Below are positions 21,518 through 33,500 of a stretch of 64,000 bases of DNA, piece after piece. The notes under the pieces were generated by a model. The model was not told where the DNA came from. It searched no databases and saw only the letters and a program-made list of their open reading frames with translations. The DNA is from Aquila chrysaetos chrysaetos. Lineage: Eukaryota > Chordata > Aves > Accipitriformes > Accipitridae. Positions within the stretch are counted from its first letter, which is position 1. Each line of letters opens with the position of its first letter. The stretch spans positions 6,832,001-6,896,000 of the forward strand of contig NC_044014.1 in NCBI RefSeq assembly GCF_900496995.4. The letters are read 5' to 3'. Made by a program: the position numbers and the translations under genes.

Positions 21518-21566
21518 ATGTTTAACCGGGCCGTGAGCCGGCTCAGCAGGAAGCGCCCGCCGTCAG
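21518..21566 (+). CDS. RGS10: RGS10 exon 1 (start codon, long isoform N-terminus)
   Basis: ATG at 21518-21520 in a CpG island, encoding [16 protein letters not shown] plus the first base of the next codon. The basic N-terminus identifies the long isoform. The donor GTAAGG at 21567 is followed by 16 consecutive G and then a second GTAAGA at 21586. Confidence 0.95.
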
Positions 21567-24500
21567 GTAAGGGGGGGGGGGGGGGGTAAGAGGGCGGCCA
21601 CCCCCCCGGCCCCGGCTGCTCCCGCCTGAGGAAGTGCCGCCGGGAGGGGAAGGGCTGCGCTTCTCCCTCGCTCCCGACCCAGCGTCGGGCAAGGAAAGCG
21701 CGGCCGAGCCCCCTCCCGGCGGCGGGGCGAGGGTTGGGGGCGGCCTGGCCGGGAGCCGGTCTCCCGCCCTTTCGGCTGAGGGGAGCCGCGCGAGCCCGCG
21801 CTCCTCGCTCGGGTCCGTTAACCCGGGCCGCGCCGGCTCCTCCGCCCGCCTCGCCGGTCCCCGCTGGGCTCAGCGGGCTTCGGCACACCCGCAGGGCGGT
21901 TCGCCTTGCTGCGGACCTGTCCCCTCGATCGTCAGCCTGGTGTCCGGCGTGGCGTGGCGTGGCTCTGCCCGGGCTTGCGCCGGACCCGGGGGCCGCGTTA
22001 CCGGCGCGATGAGATGCATTAACCAGCCGGGCTCGGGAAGGAACCGCGGTTCTTCCCACTCCAGCAGCTGCGCGCAAGAGGGAACTGGATCCTGCTGGGG
22101 CTTATGCCTCATCAGCCGAATTTTAATTGCGAACCGCTGCCCGCCGCTGTCGTCGGTAGCGAGGCGATAGCCCGGAACACCGGAGCGTGATTGTTCCAGC
22201 TCTGAATTGACTTTGAGGAGTTTGCCGTTGGAGGGAGCGTCTTAAACCGGGAGTTACGGAAGGCGGAATGAATGTCGGACTGCACAGTTCCCTCCGCAGA
22301 CAGGCGTTGTAACGTGTTTGTGCTGTTACGGGGCATCTCATGGCGCGGTGCCTCTGATGCTGTAAGTCTGTCGATTCGAAGCGGGTGATAGGTATCCTTG
22401 CTAAAACAGTTGGGGTAAAAGTTACAAACTCAGAATTCCAGAAAATAACGCTACATTTTATAACCTACAGTAAGAAGTTACAATCTTTCTAAGAAAAGCC
22501 AAATGCGGTGTTTGTCTACAGCTGGGCTTTTTTTAAAGGATATATGTCTGGTGAACGCTTCCAGAGATGCTGCGAAAGCGGAACGTCCCTCTAGTTTCCT
22601 TCCTTATAGTTAAAAGTGGAATCCAGTAGCCATCTGTTGTTAGAGACAGTCAAAAGAGGATGTTGAGGCTCATGCTTTGAACAACCAAAGCATGCAAAGG
22701 ACAGCCCTTCTGTAGTGAAAAGGTCTAAAATTTAGCTGCTACTAAGAAAAAATTGTTGTGTGAGGATTCATCCAGTGGCACTTGGATACATGGAAAGTAA
22801 GGGAATTTTCCCTTTTCAGCTGCCTACTGACGAAGTTGCCTACTCTTTCATAACCTTGGATTTATTAATTCCAGACTGGTGATTGTGGCTGGATAGGCAT
22901 TCTGGTGACCGTAGGAAAAGACAAGGTATTCAGAGTACTTGTAAAGTAATAAAAAAGGTTTGTGGCTCGCAGCTTTATGATCCAGGTGAAAAAGCGGGAA
23001 ATGCAGGCAGTGTGATCAGAAGTTCTTCCAGAAGAAATTGAGAAGGCTTTCTCTTAATGTTGTATATTAACGTTTAAATACAGAATAAGGAATATGCTAT
23101 TTATATGGTGCTTTTGTCCTATCTACTGTTTGTGTGCCAGTTGTCTTTTGTTAAGGAGTTTGCAAAAGGTGTGTGTGGGAAAGAGGCAGTTAGAATAGGC
23201 ATTTAGGTAAGGGATCCATGCAACAGGATGCTGTGAAGCGTGTGAGTCTGTGCTGTTTGATATGGTGCCATGCAGGCCACTGCATCAACAGTTTGAGAAT
23301 GACAGCAGCTTGGGAAACCGTTGTGGTGCGTAGTCCTTCTGGAAAGCAGATGGATTAGCATGACTGACTCAATTAGCTGTATCTGAATCTCTGAAAGTTT
23401 GATGGGTTTCCACACTTTTTTGTGCTTTTCGAAAGCAAGGGCCGGAACCATGAGTTTTGACTTGCAAAGTTGTATATTTTTATGTTATTGACACCTTCTG
23501 CGGTTTCAGTCCAAGCTCCTGTTTGGAGAATGCAAATATTTTCCATTTTTGATACCATGCTTCAACAGATAATTACAGTGTTATTAACGCTGCACTTACT
23601 GTTATATCTATCGTTTACAAAGAGCCTTTATCCGCAGTCCAATGCGGCAGTACTATTGTGCGATGGGGGAAGGCAGCTTCTATAAGATTCTTCTCTAAAA
23701 TAATGCTCTAGCTAATGTAACTGCCTATTTGTTGGCTTGGTATGGGGTTCTTCTCTAAAATAATGGTGCTATTAAAATAAGCATGTAATCATTTACTGCT
23801 TTTGTAGAAGCAGCTGGCCACTGCACATCATGCAAGCAGTTGTGTTATGGTTGTACACTCAGTGGAAAGTTTGCTTCAGCAGAGACTCTATGACTGTTCT
23901 CCGCTGTGCATGCTTTGTTGGCTTTCTCTGCCTCTTGGTTTCTAACCAGCATAAAAGATAGCAAGTGCTCTTGTATGACAGAAATGTAGTTAGCGTATTT
24001 ATCATCTGTTGTACATTCTGTGTGTTACTTTTACAGAAATATTGGTGAAGAGCTGCCATTTTGTAATACCCTTTTTGATGCATAAAATTATCTCTCAGTT
24101 TTCAGTAACAGCAAATGTCTGCCTTCCTCATTTAAATGATCATACTAACGTATACATTTTGGTTGTCAAATGTTGGTATCAAGCTTGTTATTTCCAGGTG
24201 TATATTACTAAACTTTGTCACTGATGATTTTAACAGAAGAAAGTTACCTTTATAAATAGCAAACAGAGATAAATAGGTTTCAGGAGGGTCATTCATGTAA
24301 TGACACTTATTGCGGTATTGCCTTCTAAAATAAATTGTTTCAGACTTTCATTAAATTGTACTTCAGTGGAAGTATCATTTTTAAGGTAGTTTAGCAATGT
24401 GGGGATATGGATTTGGGGATTAGCTTCTTGAGTCATTTGTGGGGAAAACCTCTTTCCTATCCTCTAAGCTCTTAAAAAAATTCTAGAAATCACACATCAA

Positions 24501-27500
24501 ATCTGCTAAATGAAACCAGCATGTGGAGTGGAAAGTTATGATCCTAATTGGGGGAGGTCACTTTTGTATTAGAAAAAATGTTTGTGATGGTGTATTTAAT
24601 GGGACACAATAAAAATACCCAGCAGTTCTAATATCCTTGTAAAATTTCAGGGTGTTGCCTACTGTCATGTGCAGCCTATTTACATTTGCGCTGAAGGGCA
24701 ATGTTAATGTTTTATGGTGGTTGCAAAGGAACACTGAACACGGGGATTAATGGTGCTCAGCCCGGAGGGAGAAAGCCTGATCAATGCCATGCCCAGCAGA
24801 GAGACCTGAGCCCTCCAGGACTGTTGGCACATTCCCTGGCATCGCTTTGGCCCCTGCCAGCTGTGTTGCCCCCAGCACAGCTGGCAGGATGGTACCAGCC
24901 AGGTGATGTCCCCAGCAGGCTGTTTGGATGCAGTTACTGTGTTTTTTGGGGGACTGCTCAGGACAGGAGCTGTGCTGCACTGCCCGATGGCAGGATCCAA
25001 AAGCGTTCTCTGGTCTCTCGTGTTTATTATGTACAAGCGGTCCGAGGGTCTGCCTCCATTGTGACACTACGGTTGGTGTCCCCTGCCTCGGTGTGGACTG
25101 ATGCTGGGAGCTGTAGCCCGGGCTGAGCTGGGATTGCGGCTGCTAGTGGCACCCGTGCCGGCTCGGCAGAGCTGCCCAGCACCTGCGACATCCCGTAGCC
25201 TCTGCTCTGGGGAACTGCGAGCTTGAATCAGTGAGGCCAGGGCTAAATGAAAGGGTTGCATTGTATGAGCAATGGACAGGCAAGCCTCATCTCAGTAGCA
25301 CAGTATGTTTTGGGTTGTGGGCAGGTGGTTAAGTGAAGAAACAAACTGTAACAGAGTCCTGTACAGCAAGGCTCAGCAGAACGGACATTAAGAAGTTGTG
25401 TGGGTCCTCCCTCCAAAACCAAATTTTTCTCTACTAAGGCCGTAGGAGGAGAAGGTAGGGAGAAAGGAAGCAGGGTCATAGAAGAATGCAGGGTTTGGAG
25501 GGTGACGAGGAGGAGCGGGGGGGAACGTAAACAGTGGATGGAGCTGGGTTGTGCTGGGTAGGCTGGACGTGAGAGGAAGCTGGGGAGAATGGTGATTAGG
25601 GAGGAGAGAGAATGGCCAGCAGTAGAATGAGAGATCAGTGAAAGCAGCTGAGGGGAAGCAGATCGATGTGTCCTGGGTGCGTGGAAGCACTTGTTCCGGC
25701 CTTTGTCTGCTCACCAGAAATATTTTTAGGTTCTCATGGCGCTGGGTCTGCCCTGTATTGCATTGGCTCATTGAAATACATGCTTTTCAAAGTAATCATT
25801 AATGTCCGCTTAAAATTTGGCTGGAAAAGAAACACTAGAAATAAAATCTCACTCACATAAGTTCTGTGCTAAATCATATATTAAATAAGGGACTGGCCTG
25901 GTTCTTCAGGCCATTAGCAGCTGTACACATAGAGCTGCCATTCTGCTTGGAGATGAGAGTGTGTAACGAGATTCAAGCTCCTCAGAGGTAATTGTGTTCT
26001 GCTCCAACGTACTTGGCTATTCCCACTTAAATCTCACAGATTTTACTGAGATTAGAAGCCCAGATACTTTGAGTCAGTTTCCTAAAATAAATTTTGCAAG
26101 CAATAATCAAGAACCACATCCTTTTGCATGAGGGGAGGGGAAACTGAGGCACAGTTAACTCACTGTACTCTTGTGTCATGTATGAAATCTGCTGTAGTGG
26201 TTTGGAGACAATCCTCAGGTTCTGACTCATGACCTTTAGCAGAGTTTTCTTATACAGAGCTGTAGGCATACTTATTGCTTTGGAGACCAATCTGTCACAG
26301 TCCTTACCCAAATTGGTTATGATCTTGGATCCTGAAAGGTTTTGTGCAGGCATAGAGTTGTGCATTCATTGTGTAAGAAATTTTAGGTTGGTGCTGTAAC
26401 TGCATCGTAGAATTACAGCAGGACAGGCAAAGGAGAGACAGGATTTACACATGAAATATGTAGCCTGCAGTGACCATTTGCTCAATCATTTTAGATGCGT
26501 TCCTTCCTTTTACGTCTGTATTTACTTGGGGCACGAGTATAGATCTCTCAGTGTTAGGCAATGGGTATGGAATCCATGGCTCCAGAAAGTTTACCTCTTT
26601 TCCAGCTTTGTAATTTCTCCTGTATAAAAAAAACTCATTCCTATCAAGGAAGGAGATGTTCATTCATTTAAAACAGTGGTCCATCTCACTGTTAGAAAAA
26701 CAAACAGAGTCTACAGGTCCCTACCAACCAAAACTCAGTAGGCTTTGCTGTCTGTCGTGCCAATATTTTGTAGGGCTTTAACCTTAGCATTTATCATTCT
26801 AGCTACCGGCTAAAAGGGCATCTGATAGTATAGCTCTGCATAGATAGTTTTTTGAGATACTTGCTGAGGTTTAGTTTCATGGTGGAGGAAGGGTTTTTTA
26901 ACAGAGCTTAAGCAGAAGTTACTAAGATCCACATTTCCAATAAGCTGCTGGGAGAAACGAAGGGGTTATAAAAATAAATAGAACCTGTATTGATTACAGT
27001 AAGAGTTTTGTGCACCTTTCCAGTGTGTAGTGACCTGAAGTGGAGCTCTTAGCCTGACTTCTCATGGCCTGCATTCCTGCTGTCTTCCCTGGGTATTTTG
27101 GGTGTGAGAAGAAAGGAGGCCAAGTGCTTTATGTCTGTTTTAGTTTTTCAGATCAACAGGAATATTCCTGGAATCTTCCCAAGTAATAGGTTTTCTCATG
27201 GGTAGCCAGCAAACCATTTTTTTGGCATCAACAGCCTTGGATGTAACATACTTGTCCCTAGGATAGAAAAATTCAAAAATGTATACCATCTTTCCTATCT
27301 GTGAGAAGGCTGGCTGACAGATAAGATGTTGGCACAGTCCAGCACACCTTATAAAAGCAGAATTTCAGTGGACTTGAAAACAAACAAGCAAATGGAAAAA
27401 ACACCCAAATACCAGTTGCCCAATAGCAGGTTGACTCAGCTGGAATGAGGCTCCTCTGCCAGCTGTCTTTCCTCCTGTTAGACTGGGTTAACATATTGGA

Positions 27501-30500
27501 CTTGTTCTCCTGCTAAACAAAGCATTATTTTTCTTTCTCTCTTTGCCTTTTCCCAACCTCCAGTCATGATTCTTTTCTTAAAAATAAATTTCATGTCTGT
27601 GACTGACCAGGATTTGTTTTGTAGAAGCTAATGTCGTTGACAGTGCCAGAACAAAAGGCAAATGGTCCTTTTACTACACAGGCTGCGGTCATTGTGTTCC
27701 ACAGGCAAAAGGTGCTTGAACTCCTATAAAATAGTGACAGTGCCTACTTACATACTCATGAATTATATAACTGCAAGGCATTTTTGCCTCTTTATAGGCA
27801 AAGAAGAATTCAAATATATGTGTGTGTTTATTTTCAGTTTTGTGGTATTTCCTTTAAGGAGAGCAGCTGTAATCCAAGGATGCAGAGGACAATGGGGAAG
27901 AAATGTATGTGACATGCATCACTTCTAACGAAGATGGTGTTTTTTTCAATTTTTTCCAGAGATAAATGACAGCGAGGGTCACCCAAGCAGCAGCCATCAA
28001 ACCTTGAAAGGAACCTCAAAATGGGCTACATCACTGGAGAACCTCCTTGAAGATCCAGAAGGAGTGAAACGATTTAGGGTTGCTATATTAACTATGGATA
28101 TTTATATAAACCAAAATTAGGATTTAGAGCTGAATGAGTCTCAGCATAAATGGTGCAGGTGTGCCAGTGCTGTAAGCACACAGGCATGCATCCTTCTAGA
28201 TACCTACCCTGAGCAGAGGTGGCAGAGTTGGAGCTGTGGCATTTGCTGAGCTTCTGAGGTAGTGCCTTTTGCCCACTGGCACTGCAGCTTGCTGTCACGG
28301 AACATGGCACGTGGAAGACTTTTGGTTGCATCTTTCTAATCAGATCTATCAGCTGTTGCAAGGATTAACAAATTACTGTTGGATAAACTACAGTCCTTGA
28401 GCCACTGATCTCTCTTGCCAAGCATTATTTATCACTGAGGATTGATCCCATGCTCTTTATTCTCGTATGTTGTCCTTACTTAAGCAGCGGGTTACCACTA
28501 CCAGCTCCTCAGCCTGATAACTCTTGTGTGGCTCTTATTGTGTGTTGCAGCAGCTGTACTGAAAAGAATTCCCTTTACTACAAAGTGTGGGCTTGTGCAG
28601 CTCAAAATGCAGGCTTGAGGCTTAATTAGGTGAGGGTGGCAAGTTGGTTTCTCAAGGCCTTGCCATATTAGCTGTAGGAATAGGAACTACCTACTTGAGT
28701 ATGGTTTTGCCATACCAAGCAATGATAAAATGTGCTGGGTTTCCTGCCAGACTGGTTTGAAAAGTGATGTAAACTAGAATTACAAAACACTGTGATTAAG
28801 AATTCTTTAAAAAAAAAAAGTAATCTCGATGCTGTTTAATTCTTGGCATTACTTAATCTCTCTTTTCTAACACTTGAAAGAGAAAACTGATGATCCCTGA
28901 GCTATAAATATTTCAGTCATTATGTTTTACAGAGAAATTTAATGTAGATTTTTTCCACGTTTTAAAACATGCCTCACTTTTGGAGGAGTGTGCTTTGTTT
29001 AAACACTGTCTAGAGAACGCAAATACGTCTTCTGCTTTAGTTGACTTAAGTGAATTTATTGCCACTGATGATCATGTTTAGAAACACTTTTATTTGTAGA
29101 GATTTTACTCATTATAAAATCAGAAAGATACTAGATGAGAATCTCAAGTGATCTGTGACTCTCATTAAAATAGTTCATTATACTCACCTGCTAATGAATT
29201 CATATATTTTTGGATTTCCCTTTGAGCAATGACTGTAAAATTGCTCAAGTTATTTAAGGGAGACTGAAGAAACCCTTCTTGTTAGTTACTGACACGCTCT
29301 GAGATTAAATGTAGCTCTTCGTTCTCCTGAAATGTGCTTTCAAAGTGCTGAATGTATGATTGTTCATTTGTGTCTTGGTAGTGTGCAGATGCACTAATGC
29401 AGTGGTTCTGTTACACTGTACTATGTAAACTCATACCATGGTAAAACTAGCCGTAGGCAGCTTATAGTTTTAATAGCTATAGTAGGAAGAGAGAAGAACA
29501 ATTGAGAAATTGGATCCTAATGTTTGTTTGTTTGTTTTTCTTTTCCCTAGGAATTTTTAAAGAAAGAATTTAGTGAAGAAAATGTTTTGTTCTGGCTAGC
29601 ATGTGAAGAATTTAAGAAAACACAGGGAAAAAAACAGGTATGTTTCCTAAATAAATTTTACTTGTCAACAAAGTTTCCCTAGTGGAGCTGGAGCTATAAT
29701 GTTTCTGTTGCATAAGATGCTTCATTTGAGTGCAAATAAATATGTTTGAAGGAATTGCACCGAAAGCACGGTGGTGGAATTGTTTGGAAACAAAGCTGGT
29801 TCTATTTCAAACCAAAACAAAATGCTGAAATTGTCAAGTTTCCCATGTTTTGAAAACTCTGAACTTTTTGTTGTTGCTTGGGAATAGCAAAAGGTTTAAT
29901 TCAGTGATGTTGCATCATCTTGCTTGAAAATATATTCATTCAGGACATTTTTTAAAGCATAGCGGCTATTACATGAAAATATACACCATTATTATAAATT
30001 TAGTGGAACATAAAAATAACAATCAGCGCAAACAAAATGTTTTACAATACCAAAAAGAAAAGTTTTGCCTTATCAAATTACAAGTTACAAAACAAAAGAA
30101 GTTGAGCGTCCATTTAGACTTTTTTGTTTCAATATTTATTGAAATTAACATATACCTGCAGATCGTTTTCGTTTTCATGAAAGTATATTTTTCTAGTAGA
30201 AAATATTCTATTGGAATGAGCCACCTCCAGTTTTTTCCACTGCTTGGATCTTGGTCTACATTTAGATCCACCAGGAACACAGGATCCACTTTCATATTTA
30301 GGCTTTGAAGCCTATAGAGTCAGGCCTAAAATATGTACTGTGTTTTGTTTGATTGTTTCTGAAAAAATTTTTGTGATTTTTTTTCTTTTTCTTTTTTTTT
30401 TTTTTTTGAGAAATTCCAGATTTATTTGATCTTTGAGACAAGGATTCTGTGAGTATGAAAAGAAGTAGTTTCAAAATTCCAGCTGAGCATCACTGTCCTT

Positions 30501-33500
30501 GAGAGTCAGACTCCTAAATCCCATAAGCCCTTTTTTTGAAATCCCACTTTTACACTTTTCACATGTGTGCAGCTCTTGTTGCCAAAGGGAGCATTTTAGA
30601 AGGCAACAGGTGCAAATGTACAGCCCCTTTGCACTCTTCTGGCCAAAGTAAGCAGAGTACCATGAGGAGGTGAGGCTGGGAAAATGGCACTTAAATCTGC
30701 TTCAAATGGGACCGTAAGTGCTTTGACTAACATCAGAAATGGCAGGGAATAGGAATCAGGTGGGGGAACTGGGCTGCTAGGGGTGTTACGAAGTGCAGGC
30801 ATAAGAGAGCTGCATCTGGACTGCGGGATTCCTCTCTTAAGGTCAGTCAAATATCGTCAACTGAAACTGTTTCCCAGTAGATTTTCAACAAAAGAAAATA
30901 TCCCTGGATTTTCAACAACACATATTTTTGAGAGGGGAGACTACTTTCTGTAAATGTTCTCTATTTTGCACTGAAAAAGCATACCCTTCAAAACAATTTG
31001 CTTGTTTCAGTTGTGAATATTTTTCAGTATTGATAAATCTATCAATAATACAGAAATAATAATTATTGCAAGAAGAGGAAAATGTTCAATTTGACTGCAC
31101 ACTTTGTAATATTTAGCACTGTTTCAGCTTTGTGCATTTAGCTACTTCCCTCCCTCATTAAGGTCCATGCGTGCAGACACTCTTCAGAAAAGAGCAGCTA
31201 ATCAGGCTATTTTTCTGTGAGATGCAAGGCCTAAAGAGAAATAAAGTAAATGAGACAGGATAAAAGAAGGAACTGTGCTAGGTGCCACCATGACGGCAGC
31301 AATATCGGTAGCTGGAGTGAGGCCAGGAGTTCTCCTTTCCCCTTGCCTGTAAGGGAATGTTTCAGCTGCAGCCTATCTGGGTTGCACTGGGAGCCACCTC
31401 CTGTCTGGGCGAGCGTGGTTCCATCAGTCCCACTGACCTGGCTCTGCTTCGGCACAAGCTGCAGATCTCGTTATTGTGAGTTTGTGACAAAGCATTTCCT
31501 CTCTTTTGTCCCCAGATGTCCATACAACGTCTTGGCTGGTATGTTCGATATGCTGGGCTGGGGATCTAGGTATTCTTGATCTCTCTCCCTACTCCATTAA
31601 AATAATTTGCTTTCTGAGCTGGTGGAGCAGAAGCCAGCATCACAGTCCACAGCCAAATGGGAAGAACCCTTTGCTTTGTACAGGGCAGATGTTTTTTCTT
31701 TGTATGTCGTACAGTGTCCTTGCCAAGAGGTATGTAGCTTTTTCTTGATACCCCTTGGACAGGTATCAAATTGCATTTTAAAGTGGAAATGAAAGTGGAA
31801 AATCCTTCTGTAAGGTCCCACATTTTGCAATGGGATAATAATCCTATTTTCCCTTGCTAAATAATTTCCATCTTTTTAGCTATTTTAGGATTGCGCATGC
31901 TAGTGCAGGAAATGGTAAACTGTTGTATAGAGACAGTAACTTAATGAATTCTTGAGTGAATTGCCAAGTGGATGGACAGAGACTTAACTAGGTTCCATTT
32001 AGCTTAATTATTCAGTACCAGTCATTACACAGTATGGTCAATCTGGAGTCTAGTACTGCCAAAGCTATTACAGCTGGCTAGAATAAATGTGCTTTAGAAT
32101 GACACAGACTTACAGTAAATTTTTATAGCTACTGCTTATGGATGGCTTTGTCTAGATAATTTACAAAGCTAGAAAAAGCACTAAAATTAGAAATCTTTCC
32201 AGTGTTTATAACAGTATGAAGTATGAATTTGTCTTCTGAAAGCGACTCTTGCAGAAATCACTTTGTATCTATCTAATGTGAGCAAAGTATTCTAAAAACA
32301 ACCTTATACTTATTTTACAACCTGCTTCTCATTAAAACTGGTTTACCACAGAAACTAGCTTATAGACACTTAGACTTTTGGTCAGATGAAGTTGATTTCA
32401 ATTTAACCCAGTTCATATGAGATTTTTTTTCCCCATTGTGAAAGCAGAAGATAAACTTTTCAGTACTTGACATGAGAGTGTTAGCGTGGGGTTTTTCTTG
32501 GGCAGTTTCAACTTTCACAAAGGTCACCGTCTGGCCAGTGGATTAAATATCCATTGTGCCTAGTGTTATTGTCATCCCTTCAGTGTCAGCTGGGAGCAGC
32601 GTTTGGTTTTGTATAGGCTGCTATACCATTAGGTATAATGTTATATATTAGGTACAATATATATAGCCACCATTAGGGTGGTTGGCTCAGTAAATGTGCT
32701 GTCCTTCCCTCATGTCCTTTCTGGTCTTCACAGGTAGATGCAGGCTCACCCTGCTCCTGCTTTTTGTTGGTTGCAGACTGTCTAACTGTGTTAGTGCTGT
32801 TCTGAGAAAATATCCTGGGCCTTTCCTCACAGCTTATTAAATTTGGTTCAGTTGTTACTCTAACCACAGTCACATGGGCTCTGCCTAGAAGCTGACTTAT
32901 ATCAAGCCGACACAGGCAGATCTTGCAAGATGCTGTGCAGATACATCTTCTCTGTCCCCTTCCTCTTGAATGTGAACTGCTATGCAGCCGGGATTGCTAG
33001 ATCACGGGACGAGAGGGAGCCACCGGCAAGAAGAAACCAGGCCCTTGACTGTTGTGTTGGCTCTAGACTAGTGGTGGGAGCGCTTAGTCAGGAGAAAGCA
33101 GAAATGTAGTTCAGACCAGACTGCTCCAAGAGTTTGTGTTTGTTTTCCTGTTTGGGTGAACTAACAAAAAATGCATGCATGTTTCAGGGAGCAGGAGAGA
33201 TTTTCAGCATCTGCAGAGCTAGACACCGAGCAGACTATGTTACTGGACTAGGCAGGTTTTAGATGGACTGGATTCAGCCTATCTTCTTGCAGTATGGAAG
33301 CACAAACTCCTCCCCCCAGCTCAAGACACATCTCTGTAGTTTTAAAAAAAGTATATTCTTTCTTCATCATTCCTTTAAAATTGAAGTTAAAATAGAAATG
33401 TAATTTTTAGCGAAGACTGAGGAAGGAATTAGGTCAAGTCCACTTGTAGCAGTGAGCTCTGCTGCCACCCATATGGTCCTCATCTTAGGACACATTTAAT

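Larger units (their letters stand above)
20850..22040. promoter_or_regulatory. RGS10: CpG island over RGS10 exon 1
   Basis: A dense run of CG dinucleotides and very high GC contrasts with AT-rich surroundings. It covers the RGS10 start codon and the first ~450 bases of intron 1. Many stop-free frames on both strands here are a by-product of GC content. Confidence 0.9.
21567..27959 (+). other. RGS10: RGS10 intron 1 (6.4 kb)
   Basis: GC-rich for the first ~450 bases, then ordinary. It contains an 18-bp duplication (23688 and 23748), a perfect 13-bp hairpin (24853-24888), a GC-richer block at 24.8-25.2 kb and a purine-rich block at about 25.43-25.64 kb. No extra coding exon is supported. Confidence 0.8.

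Noticed and set aside
21098-22170. Frames of 160-242 codons around RGS10 exon 1
   Set aside because: Alanine/arginine/proline/glycine-rich artefacts of the CpG island; only the 49-base RGS10 exon 1 is supported.
26130-26165. MIR-like core (GAAACTGAGGCAC)
   Set aside because: The match is too short to call a repeat.
30023-30308. Frames on both strands in RGS10 intron 3
   Set aside because: AT-rich composition, no recognisable family, no splice-site support.
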